A stretch of DNA of 64,000 bases, from the NCBI GenBank assembly GCA_020849855.1, contig JADZFO010000021.1:1-64000 (forward strand), written 5' to 3'. Of this stretch, positions 44,839 through 52,329 are shown one piece after another. The stretch's first letter is position 1. The number at the start of each line of letters is the position of its first letter. A program made the translations under genes and the position numbers. The notes beneath the pieces are model-generated. The model made no database searches. It was not told the DNA's origin and was given only the letters and a program-made list of their open reading frames with translations. The stretch comes from a bacterium. GTDB lineage: Bacteria > 4484-113 > JAFGCY01.

Positions 44839-45770
44839 GGCATTCCTGGCCGCTTGCCCTGGCCATAACCATAGCTCTCGTCCTCGTGCCGCTGCCATTT
44901 GTGCTGCAGCATGCCCAGGCGGCTGACGGCGACCCCAGTGTTGCCAGCACCGATCCTTATGTGCTGCTGGATGCGGCCAAGCTGGCCCTGGCGGATTCCA
45001 AGCTGGAGAAGGCCGGGCGCCTGCTGGAAGCGATACCGCTTAACCGCAGCCAGGCTTATGTGGACGAGGAAGTCATATTCCAGCGCCTGCTGCTGGAAGG
45101 CGCATTTCTCTCATCCACCACCTTCCTGCTGGAGACCCTGGCCAGGCAGGAGCTGGGTCAGGGCAAATATGCGCAGTGGCTGGCGGCAGAGCGCCAGGCG
45201 CATGCCGCCCGCTTTGACGCCCTGGCTCTGGACTACCTGAAGCGCACGGAAGGCGGCTACAGCCTCAGCTTTGTGCGCTTCCGCCTGCCGGAGGTCAATG
45301 AAGAGCATCTGCGGGATGTTGAGCTTTACAGCGACCCGCAGGTCCTGCTGGCTGCCGCGCGCAACTGGGAGGAAGGCCGCGACGGCCTCGGGCGCGGCCT
45401 GGTGCTGAGCCAGGCGCGGGTGGCCGTTGTGCTGGCCGCCGCGGTGCACTATGACCTCGGCCAGGCCAGTGCGACGATCATCGGCGCCTCGCGGCGTCTG
45501 GCCGCCGGTGTGCCCCTGCGCCCGGCGCAGACCCTGGACTGGATCGCGGAGACGTCCCAGCGCAATGCCCGCACCGGCGACCGCCTGGGCGAGCTGGCCC
45601 TGGCCTGCGACCTGCGCCTGCTGGCCCTGCCGGCCCAGCAGCTTCCCGCGGAGCTCAAGAAACGCGCCGAGCTGCGTCGCAATCCGCCGCCCCCTCCGCC
45701 CCCGCCCGCCGAGCCCAAGGCAAAAGGCAAGACGAAAGGCAAGGGCAAATCCAACAAAGGCAAACGCTGA
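44835..45770 (+). CDS. exported helical protein behind tldD, paralogue 1
   Basis: The 311-residue protein starts at TTG 44835, overlapping the tldD stop, with GGGAG at suitable distance; no better start precedes the signal peptide (WPLALAITIALVLVPLPFVLQHAQA). The mature part is all-helical with TPR-like spacing (LLDAAKLALADSKLEKAGRLLEAIPLN), then RFRLPEVNEEHLRDVELY and TLDWIAETSQR. It ends in a poly-Pro stretch and a Lys/Gly tail. Several blocks correspond in order to the next gene. Function is unknown. Confidence 0.6.
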   Translation: MRHSWPLALAITIALVLVPLPFVLQHAQAADGDPSVASTDPYVLLDAAKLALADSKLEKAGRLLEAIPLNRSQAYVDEEVIFQRLLLEGAFLSSTTFLLETLARQELGQGKYAQWLAAERQAHAARFDALALDYLKRTEGGYSLSFVRFRLPEVNEEHLRDVELYSDPQVLLAAARNWEEGRDGLGRGLVLSQARVAVVLAAAVHYDLGQASATIIGASRRLAAGVPLRPAQTLDWIAETSQRNARTGDRLGELALACDLRLLALPAQQLPAELKKRAELRRNPPPPPPPPAEPKAKGKTKGKGKSNKGKR

Positions 45771-45783
45771 ACGTCATATACTC

Positions 45784-46647
45784 ATGGCTCCAATGCTCCG
45801 GGAGACACAGCTTCTTTCCTTCGGCCGCCGTCTTGCGCCGGTGCTGTGCGCGCTGAGCCTGCTTTTCACTGCCCAGGCCCGCGCAGCCACCAGCCCCGCC
45901 GAGGCGCTGACCAAGGCCCGCGCCGAGATTGCCGCCGACCATGTCTACAGCGCGGATGCGCTGCTGCAGGAGGTCGTGTCCTCGCCTGACGCGACTTCCG
46001 CCCAGGTGCAGGACGCCCTGTACCTGCAGACCATGATTTACTACGGGGATGTCTTTGGCGCAGCCCTGCTGCTGGCGCCGGTATCGGGCGCTACCGGCAA
46101 GGCCAGCGCGCTGGGCAAGGAAGTCAGCCAGCAGCTGCTGCTGGCGCGCCGGGCCTTCCATGTTTCCGCCACCAGCCTGCTTAACGAGCTGAACGCGAAC
46201 AAGCAGATCAGCACGGTCAAGATCGATCTGCCGCCCTTCAGCGAGGCTGAGGTTGAACAGCTCAACAAGACCATGGCCAGCCGCGAGACCATGAAGGAAC
46301 TGGTGGAGAGCTACGAGACTGACCAGAGCGCCGGGCGCGGCATGCTGGCCAAGGCCAACCACTTTGGGCTTTACATCGGCTGCGGTTCTGCCCTGCCCAA
46401 GCAGAAGGGCCGCAAGATGAAGGATGTGGACGCCAAGCTCAAGGGCGGCGTTGCTTTTGAGGAGGCGCGCTTCCTGGACTGGCTGGCCACGGTCTGCATC
46501 GACATGAAGGACCTGATCAAGAAGGAGCCGCAGGCCCCGGACCTGGGTTCGCTGGCCCGCCGTGCGGACGAGCGCCTTAAGAAGATCGTGGAGAAGGACA
46601 GCGCTTTCTATAAGAACGCCCAGGCCCGCGCCAAGGCTTACAAGTAA
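45784..46647 (+). CDS. exported helical protein behind tldD, paralogue 2
   Basis: The 287-residue protein has a signal peptide ending AQARAA. Its helical body begins ALTKARAEIAADHVYSADALLQEVV and later has KIDLPPFSEAEVEQLNKT and FLDWLATVCIDMKDL, matching blocks in the preceding product, so the two look like diverged tandem duplicates. The first ATG is at 45784; TATACT at 45777-45782 would instead fit a leaderless start at the ATG at 45793. It follows the previous gene by 13 bases, so it can also be read through. Function is unknown. Confidence 0.6.
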   Translation: MAPMLRETQLLSFGRRLAPVLCALSLLFTAQARAATSPAEALTKARAEIAADHVYSADALLQEVVSSPDATSAQVQDALYLQTMIYYGDVFGAALLLAPVSGATGKASALGKEVSQQLLLARRAFHVSATSLLNELNANKQISTVKIDLPPFSEAEVEQLNKTMASRETMKELVESYETDQSAGRGMLAKANHFGLYIGCGSALPKQKGRKMKDVDAKLKGGVAFEEARFLDWLATVCIDMKDLIKKEPQAPDLGSLARRADERLKKIVEKDSAFYKNAQARAKAYK

Positions 46648-46715
46648 CCGCGCAGCCTTTTCGTGCAACCGTCGGGGCTTGTTGACATCTGCCACATTCC
46701 CGCTGCCGATCTTTG

Positions 46716-46744
46716 TTGACAAGGCCCAACTGCGGGTATATTCT
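46716..46744 (+). promoter_or_regulatory. sigma-70-type promoter for the permease gene
   Basis: TTGACA at 46716-46721 and TATTCT at 46739-46744 are separated by 17 bases. It lies 90 bases before the start of the permease gene, which has its own Shine-Dalgarno. A second TTGACA at about 46682 has no matching -10. Confidence 0.75.
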
Positions 46745-46833
46745 TCCCGCCTGCTGGCTGCTTTCGCAGACCTGCGGCAACTGCGCGCCTCTGGCGCGCA
46801 TTTTGCTAGTCAGCCGGCTTCAGGGAGAAACAG

Positions 46834-48867
46834 ATGTCAGAGCACGATTCGGCGCACAGCCATGGCGAAGCTCCTCAGGCCAGCCCTGAGGCGCCCGGCG
46901 TCGATGGCAGCGCGCCGGGGGGAACCCAGCAGCTTCCGCGAAATGCCGGCGCCAGGATCATGCACATGGTCTTCGGCAAACCACTGGCGAGTTCTGTCGC
47001 CCTTGATCATCGTCTGCCGATCCTGCTGGCACTACCAGTCTTTGCCTCAGATGCCCTATCTTCTGTGGCTTACGCTACGGAGGAGGTCCTCCATGTACTG
47101 GCCAGTCACAACAGCTCTGGATCCGCGATAAGTTACCTGCTGCCGATCTCGGTGGCCATCACCATGCTGATGTTCATCGTGGCCTTCAGTTACCGCCGCG
47201 CCATTCTGCTTTACCCGACAAGCGGCGGAAGTTATACGGTCTCACGTAAGAACCTAGGAGCAATGGCGGGACTGGTTGCTGGCGCAGCGCTCTTTATCGA
47301 CTACATCCTGACTGTGGCTGTTTCTGTGAGCGCCGGTGTTGCGGCGCTGACCAGTTACTTGCCGCAAATGTATGACTACCGAGTTTATGTGGGCCTGGCG
47401 CTGATTCTCGTGATCGCCTGGATCAACCTGCGTGGCGTAAAGGAAAGCGGCTGGACCTTTGCTTTGCCTGCATATACCTTTATGTTCTCGATACTGGTCC
47501 TGATCGGCGGAACCCTGTACAAGTATCTGACCGGCACACTGCAGCCACTGCCGGTGCCGCCGGAAGCCATTCAGGCCGTGGAGGGGCTGGGCTGGTTCGC
47601 CCTGCTCAAGGCCTTCAGCAACGGCTGCTCGGCACTGACAGGTGTTGAAGCGGTCAGCAACGGTGTGCAGAGTTTCCAGCAGCCTGAAGCGAAAAACGCG
47701 GCCAGGACCCTTGTTGTCTTGATCCTGTCGCTGGTTGTGCTCTTTATCGGCGTGGGCTGGGCGGCAAGTGCCTACCACGTTGTGCCGACACACACCGAGA
47801 CCGTGATCAGCCAGATCGCCGGAGCCACCTTTGGCAAGGGCTCATTCTTCTATCTGCTGGTGATGATCTCGACACTTTCCATCCTGCTGGTTGCCTCCAA
47901 CACTGCCTTTGCAGGTCTGCCCGCGCTGCTGGCGATGATGGCGCGCGACGGCTACGCACCGCGTGTACTTCTCAGCCAGGGGGATCGCCTGGTCTATAAC
48001 CGCGGCATCTTTGCTCTGACCGTGATAAGCGCCTTGCTGATCATCATATTCAAGGCCTCTGTGACACTCCTGATTCCACTTTATGCGGTAGGCGTCTTCC
48101 TGTGCTTCACTTTATCGCAGGCGGGAATGCTGCGTCGCATGCTGGTTGATAAACAGCCCGGCTGGGTCGGCGGGGCCGCAGTCAACGCCCTTGGCGCGTT
48201 TGTCACGGGAGTCGTGACTCTCGTGATTGCCGTAAGCAAGTTCCACGACGGTGCCTGGCTGGTATGTCTCTTGATCCCCTTGCTCGTTTTCATCGGATAC
48301 AAGATCAAGAAGCACTACCAGTGGTTCCAGAATCGCCTGGACGTGAAGGAAACCGATACCAACCCCCTGCTTAGCTCGGTGGATCACCTGACCGTGGTAG
48401 TGCTGGTCAGCAGCGATATCCATCGCGGTACCCTTGAAGGGCTGGAAGCGGCACGGGCGTTTGTTGAGGGTCGCAGCAACAGTGAGCTACGGGCCCTCCA
48501 CATCGAGCTCGACCCGGCAAAGACCAAGCGACTGAAGGATAAGTGGGACGCCCTGGTCGTGCCTTATCTTGGACATCTGGATATCAGCCTGGACATAGTG
48601 CCAAGCCCTTACCGCTGGCTGGTGCAGCCCGTGCTGGCTTATCTGGATTCGCTGGACCGCGGACGACAGGATCATCGTGTAGTTGTACTGCTGGCCGAGT
48701 TCGAGACCGGTAGCGTATGGACGCAAATGCTGCACAACCAGAGCACGTTAGGCCTGCGCAAGGCCCTGTTCAACCGGCCCAATGTGACCATCATCACGAA
48801 CCGTTTCTTCCTCAAGCCCGGCGCTCATGAGAGGCGCGGCCTGGCGGCGGAGCGGACCGGAGACTAA
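46834..48867 (+). CDS. APC-superfamily permease, KimA/YdaO-like
   Basis: The 677-residue protein starts behind CAGGGAG. A hydrophilic N-terminus of about 45 residues is followed by about twelve membrane helices and a cytoplasmic C-terminal domain of roughly 170 residues (VVVLVSSDIHRGTLEGLEAARAF...). The segment FGKPLASSVALDHRLPILLALPVFASDALSSVAYATEE is characteristic of the group that contains the potassium transporter KimA; other APC members carry amino acids. Potassium uptake is therefore a reasonable guess, not a proof. I saw no c-di-AMP riboswitch in the leader. Confidence 0.8.
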   Translation: MSEHDSAHSHGEAPQASPEAPGVDGSAPGGTQQLPRNAGARIMHMVFGKPLASSVALDHRLPILLALPVFASDALSSVAYATEEVLHVLASHNSSGSAISYLLPISVAITMLMFIVAFSYRRAILLYPTSGGSYTVSRKNLGAMAGLVAGAALFIDYILTVAVSVSAGVAALTSYLPQMYDYRVYVGLALILVIAWINLRGVKESGWTFALPAYTFMFSILVLIGGTLYKYLTGTLQPLPVPPEAIQAVEGLGWFALLKAFSNGCSALTGVEAVSNGVQSFQQPEAKNAARTLVVLILSLVVLFIGVGWAASAYHVVPTHTETVISQIAGATFGKGSFFYLLVMISTLSILLVASNTAFAGLPALLAMMARDGYAPRVLLSQGDRLVYNRGIFALTVISALLIIIFKASVTLLIPLYAVGVFLCFTLSQAGMLRRMLVDKQPGWVGGAAVNALGAFVTGVVTLVIAVSKFHDGAWLVCLLIPLLVFIGYKIKKHYQWFQNRLDVKETDTNPLLSSVDHLTVVVLVSSDIHRGTLEGLEAARAFVEGRSNSELRALHIELDPAKTKRLKDKWDALVVPYLGHLDISLDIVPSPYRWLVQPVLAYLDSLDRGRQDHRVVVLLAEFETGSVWTQMLHNQSTLGLRKALFNRPNVTIITNRFFLKPGAHERRGLAAERTGD

Positions 48868-48917
48868 GCGGGCCAATTGAGACTGGCCGTTAGTTCCGCA
48901 GATATCATCTGGACGGC

Positions 48918-49721
48918 ATGAGTGTTGCAGGGGCCAACAGGTATCGCATTCCACTTAAGCAGCGTCTGGCGGAGCTGCGCCCGGTGCGCTGGCTGCTTGA
49001 TTCAGCCTTCGCGCGCTGGCTGCGGGAATCTGCCATTGCGCGTTTCGTGCGGCGCTACATCTGGGTGTACATTGCCTATCGCATCCTGAAGTGGCCGGTG
49101 ATCTTTGGCCTGGCCTATCTGCTGGGCGCCAAGGCGCCCTGGCTGCAGGCGATGGTTGCGAAGAAGGACAAGCCGGCCCCGGCCATGAACGCCGGGCTGG
49201 CGGCAGGAGAGGAAAAAATGGAGCAGCAGTCTGAAGCCAGCGCCCCTGTCACAGTTGGCACCGTAATGCCGGACTTCAGCTTGCCGCTGTACCATCACGG
49301 CGCAGAGCTGCGCGACTTCAGCCTCAGCGAAGCGCGCGGCCATACGCTGGTGCTCTACTTCTATCCGATGGATGACACACCGGGCTGCACGAAGCAGGCA
49401 TGTGGTCTGCGCGATGCGAGCGCGGACTATGAGAAGTACAACGCGCAGATCCTCGGCGTCAGCCGCGACGATGCTGAAAGCCACAGCGCCTTCGCGCAGA
49501 AGTACAGCCTGCCCTTCGGTCTGCTCATAGATGCGGATGGACGACTGCGCGAGAGACTCGGCAACCCCGACGGCAGCGCGGAACTCATCTCTCGCATCAC
49601 TTACATCATCGATTCAAAGGGCATCGTGCGCGCGATCATCGGCGGGCCTGAAACGACGGTTGATGATCATCTTGAGCAAAGTCTTGCCTGGGCGCAAAAA
49701 ATCGCGCAGGAGCAGCATTAA
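48918..49721 (+). CDS. membrane-anchored thiol peroxidase (PrxQ/BCP family)
   Basis: The 267-residue protein joins an N-terminal region of about 110 residues, with one membrane helix (YIWVYIAYRILKWPVIFGLAYLLGA) and a linker, to a PrxQ domain. The domain has FYPMDDTPGCTKQACGLRD, with the peroxidatic Cys157 and a second cysteine five residues on (Cys162), as in PrxQ enzymes that form an intramolecular disulphide. It should reduce hydroperoxides with thioredoxin at the membrane. Usual PrxQ proteins are about 150-160 residues and soluble. TATCAT at 48903-48908 lies nine bases before the ATG; there is no Shine-Dalgarno. Confidence 0.85.
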   Translation: MSVAGANRYRIPLKQRLAELRPVRWLLDSAFARWLRESAIARFVRRYIWVYIAYRILKWPVIFGLAYLLGAKAPWLQAMVAKKDKPAPAMNAGLAAGEEKMEQQSEASAPVTVGTVMPDFSLPLYHHGAELRDFSLSEARGHTLVLYFYPMDDTPGCTKQACGLRDASADYEKYNAQILGVSRDDAESHSAFAQKYSLPFGLLIDADGRLRERLGNPDGSAELISRITYIIDSKGIVRAIIGGPETTVDDHLEQSLAWAQKIAQEQH

Positions 49722-49839
49722 GGCAGCGCGAGATAGTTACCTCAAGGTAATTACTTTAAGCAAAGTAATCAAAAGCTGCGGACCCTGATCAATACTGGAC
49801 AAACTGACATAGTCCTGTTGATAGTGTGGATAACTTTCT

Positions 49840-49944
49840 TTGACAAAGGCCCGCTGAAGCCTGATAAAGCCTACAAAGCGCAGGAAAAACTTGTGCACAA
49901 ATTTCCGTGGAACCGTTGATAAGTTTTCACGATTGCGCTATTCT
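49840..49944 (+). promoter_or_regulatory. two tandem sigma-70-type promoters for the histone H1-like gene
   Basis: The first has TTGACA at 49840-49845 and GATAAA at 49863-49868; the second has TTGATA at 49916-49921 and TATTCT at 49939-49944. Both spacers are 17 bases. They precede an AGGAG Shine-Dalgarno and the ATG at 49982. The surrounding 260-base gap is unusually AT-rich for this window, with an 8-base inverted repeat (ATTACTTT / AAAGTAAT) near 49750 and a single DnaA-box-like TGTGGATAA at 49825-49833. Confidence 0.7.
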
Positions 49945-49981
49945 TCCGGCTTAACACCCCCTTAGCAAGGAGTGACAGAAT

Positions 49982-50638
49982 ATGGCAGACGAGAAGACCG
50001 GAAGCAAGATGACCAGCGCGGCTAAGCCCGCGGCTGCAAAGCCTGCGGCGAAGCCGGCAGCGAAGAAGGTTGCGGCCAAGCCCGCGGCGAAGCCGGCGGC
50101 GAAGGCCGCTGCTAAGCCGGCCGCCAAGGCTGCCGCTAAGCCCGCCGCCAAGCCCGCTGCTAAGCCGGCTGCCAAGGCTGCTGCAAAGCCCGCCGCCAAG
50201 GCTGCGGCGAAGCCGGCAGCGAAGAAGGTTGCGGCCAAGCCCGCCGCCAAGGCTGCTGCTAAGCCCGCCATGAAGATGGCTGCGAAGCCCGCCGCCAAGG
50301 CTGCCGCCAAGCCGGCCGCCAAGGCTGCTGCAAAGCCGGCCGCCAAGGCTGCGGCGAAGCCGGCAGCGAAGAAGGTTGCGGCCAAGCCCGCCGCCAAGGC
50401 TGCTGCTAAGCCCGCCATGAAGACGGCTGCGAAGCCCGCCGCCAAGGCTGCGGCGAAGCCTGCCGCCAAGAAGGTTGCGGCCAAGCCCGCCGCCAAGGCT
50501 GCTGCTAAGCCCGCCATGAAGATGGCTGCGAAGCCTGCCGCCAAGGCTGCGGCGAAGCCGGCAGCCAAGAAGGTTGCGGCCAAGCCTGCCGCCAAGCCGG
50601 CTGCGAAGCCGGCCGCCAAGGCCGCCGGCAGGAAGTAG
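49982..50638 (+). CDS. Lys/Ala/Pro-rich histone H1-like DNA-binding protein
   Basis: The 218-residue protein is almost wholly composed of AAKPAAK-type repeats of about five residues, with occasional KKVAAKPA and KPAMKMAAKP variants. This composition is that of eukaryotic H1 tails and bacterial H1-like nucleoid proteins (for example AlgP- or HctB-like), which bind DNA through the regularly spaced lysines. There is no folded domain, so the whole protein is probably disordered until bound. Two promoters, a strong Shine-Dalgarno and a terminator suggest high expression as a single gene. Repeat number may vary between strains. Confidence 0.85.
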   Translation: MADEKTGSKMTSAAKPAAAKPAAKPAAKKVAAKPAAKPAAKAAAKPAAKAAAKPAAKPAAKPAAKAAAKPAAKAAAKPAAKKVAAKPAAKAAAKPAMKMAAKPAAKAAAKPAAKAAAKPAAKAAAKPAAKKVAAKPAAKAAAKPAMKTAAKPAAKAAAKPAAKKVAAKPAAKAAAKPAMKMAAKPAAKAAAKPAAKKVAAKPAAKPAAKPAAKAAGRK

Positions 50639-50660
50639 AGCCGGAGAGCTTGAACCATGA

Positions 50661-50690
50661 AAGCCCGCCTGGAAACAGGCGGGCTTTTGC
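50661..50690 (+). terminator. rho-independent terminator after the histone H1-like gene
   Basis: A stem of 9-11 bases (AAGCCCGCCTG / CAGGCGGGCTT) with a GAAA loop is followed by TTTGCTTT. It lies about 23 bases after the stop at 50638. Confidence 0.9.
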
Positions 50691-50782
50691 TTTGCCGACC
50701 AGTTGCACAGGACTGACTACTACTCACTACTTCCACGCTGCTGCACAGCGGCCAGAGGTGCAAGCTCAGCAGGACTGCAGGG

Positions 50783-51481
50783 CTAAAGCACAGCCAGCGA
50801 CACAAGCTGCGCCCCGCAGTGCTCCTCCAGCAGTGCGGCGAACTGCCGCAGGCCAGCCTCAAGTTCAGCGCTGCTGTACAGCTCGCTGCTGCTGTAGACC
50901 AGCCCCAGGATGGACGAAGCACCATCAAAAACCTTTGTCTCCATCGAGTCCTTGACCGGCGAACCGCAGGGCCTGCCGGGGGCCGGGCCGCAGGCGCAGA
51001 TGATGCAGCGCTTAAGGTCAAGGTAATGGCCACTGGCGTTGAAGACATAGCCTTCCCCTTCCTCGGCAATGCGGATGTGCAGCCGGCCCTCCAGCTTGTC
51101 CGCGTCGAAGATGCTGATCGGCAGCTTCAGCCTAAGGCTCATCAGGTTGTTGATGTCCACAACGTTATTGATGTGGTTGAAGCCGCGCTGCTGCGCATCT
51201 TCACTGGCGGCGCGTTCCTGCAGGTCGTTGAAGAGCAGCTCCTGGGCCGGACGGTTGCGGCCGGTGGGCGAGAAGCCGCCGATCTTCAGCAGCTGACGCA
51301 CGGCCACACGTTCACGCTCCGGGAACTCACGCGGCTCTGGCCCGCTGCTGAGTTCCTTAAAGAGGGCCTGGCACTGCGCCCGCAAAGCAGGGTCGGCGCT
51401 GGCCACCTGCGCCGCGCTGACTTCAACCACGCCCAGCTGCAGGCGCGGGTCTTCGATATGCTTGCTCACTATGACCGGCAT
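50783..51481 (-). CDS. stand-alone B3/B4 tRNA-editing-type domain protein
   Basis: The 232-residue protein matches the B3/B4 domain of the phenylalanyl-tRNA synthetase beta chain, which removes mischarged tyrosine: SPTGRNRPAQELLF, then FNHINNVVDINNLMSLRLKLPISIFDADKL. Stand-alone copies may edit tRNA in trans. I see no tRNA synthetase domain attached, and the length fits a single domain. TACAAT at 51488-51493 on this strand lies six bases before the ATG at 51481, with no Shine-Dalgarno, so it is probably leaderless. It is divergent from the dodecin gene. Confidence 0.75.
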   Translation of the reverse strand: MPVIVSKHIEDPRLQLGVVEVSAAQVASADPALRAQCQALFKELSSGPEPREFPERERVAVRQLLKIGGFSPTGRNRPAQELLFNDLQERAASEDAQQRGFNHINNVVDINNLMSLRLKLPISIFDADKLEGRLHIRIAEEGEGYVFNASGHYLDLKRCIICACGPAPGRPCGSPVKDSMETKVFDGASSILGLVYSSSELYSSAELEAGLRQFAALLEEHCGAQLVSLAVL

Positions 51482-51564
51482 AGAGCGATTGTAGAAGGCG
51501 CGGCCGAAGCGGTTAGAATCAAGGCGCCAGTCCGGCGCAGAAGCCGCGGCTGCAGGAGAAAGGC

Positions 51565-51768
51565 ATGGCCGTGATGAAAGTGATTGAACTGATGGCCCAG
51601 AGCACGGAGAGCTGGGAAGACGCCGCGCGCCAGGCAGTGGCCGCCGCGGCGAAGTCGGTGCGGGGTATCCGCTCGGTCTATATCCAGGACTTCTCGGCGG
51701 TGGTGGAAAACGACCAGCTGGTGGCCTACCGCGTCAATGCCAAGGTGACCTTCGAGGTTGAGCTCTAG
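51565..51768 (+). CDS. dodecin
   Basis: Dodecins are small flavin-binding proteins that assemble as dodecamers and buffer FMN or riboflavin. The 67 residues match the family: VMKVIELMAQSTESWEDAARQAVAAAAKSVRGIRSVYI and a C-terminal strand YRVNAKVTFEVEL. The flavin-stacking aromatic is expected at the Trp of ESWEDA. GCAGGAGAAAG precedes the ATG at 51565, and TAGAAT lies about 50 bases upstream. The stop overlaps that of the convergent membrane protein gene. Confidence 0.93.
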   Translation: MAVMKVIELMAQSTESWEDAARQAVAAAAKSVRGIRSVYIQDFSAVVENDQLVAYRVNAKVTFEVEL

Positions 51769-52172
51769 CCGTTTGGACCCATCCTGCGGCCAAAGAGCAC
51801 AAAGCCCGTCCGGGTCAGGATGTAGCCCAGCACATAGGTGCCGGCGACATACATCAGGCCCCGCGAGTTGAGCGAGCTCAGCGCGCCCTGTCGTTCGCCG
51901 ATCGGCGCATTGGACAGCGCGGCGTTGCCCTCCCAGCCCAGGAAGCCAAGGATGAACCCGGCCATGCCGATCAGCAGCGCCAGCCCAAAGAAGACAGCGC
52001 CGCGGCTTGAACGCGCGTCGCGTTCCTTGCGCTGCTCCGCTGTCAGCTTCTCGCCGGGCGTATCGCTGGGCGGACTGCCGGCCGGCGCCGGCCGGTGCGC
52101 CGCGGCCAGCAGGAAGCCGGCACACAGGCCCAGCAGCATCGCGAGCGCCAGCAGCGGAGGGTTGGCAGGCAT
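51765..52172 (-). CDS. small membrane protein of unknown function
   Basis: The 135-residue protein has an N-terminal helix (LLALAMLLGLCAGFLLAAA), a charged linker with TPGEKLTAEQRKERDAR, and two further membrane segments (AVFFGLALLIGMAGFILGFLGW and GLMYVAGTYVLGYILTRTGFVLFG). I do not recognise it. TATGCT at 52179-52184 on this strand lies six bases before the ATG. Confidence 0.6.
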   Translation of the reverse strand: MPANPPLLALAMLLGLCAGFLLAAAHRPAPAGSPPSDTPGEKLTAEQRKERDARSSRGAVFFGLALLIGMAGFILGFLGWEGNAALSNAPIGERQGALSSLNSRGLMYVAGTYVLGYILTRTGFVLFGRRMGPNG

Positions 52173-52329
52173 GCGCCAAGCATAGCGCCTGCCGGACTAA
52201 TCTGCTGGGAGAACCTGTATCCGAGTCATGCATGCTGATCTTTGTGACCTGTTCTCATATCTTTAAGGATGAACTCGGTGAAGCTCAGAGCAAGTGGCAA
52301 ATCCGTCAGTCCGTCTAAAGTCTGCACAG

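Noticed and set aside
46648-46833. c-di-AMP (ydaO-type) riboswitch before the KimA-like permease
   Set aside because: The leader after the promoter is short and I see none of the expected paired elements.
49722-49981. Possible origin of replication
   Set aside because: Only one DnaA-box-like site (TGTGGATAA, 49825-49833) is present, with no dnaA, dnaN or box cluster nearby.
49951-51069. 372-codon Ala-rich open frame antisense to the histone H1-like gene
   Set aside because: It is the mirror of the AAKPAAK repeats and crosses the terminator.
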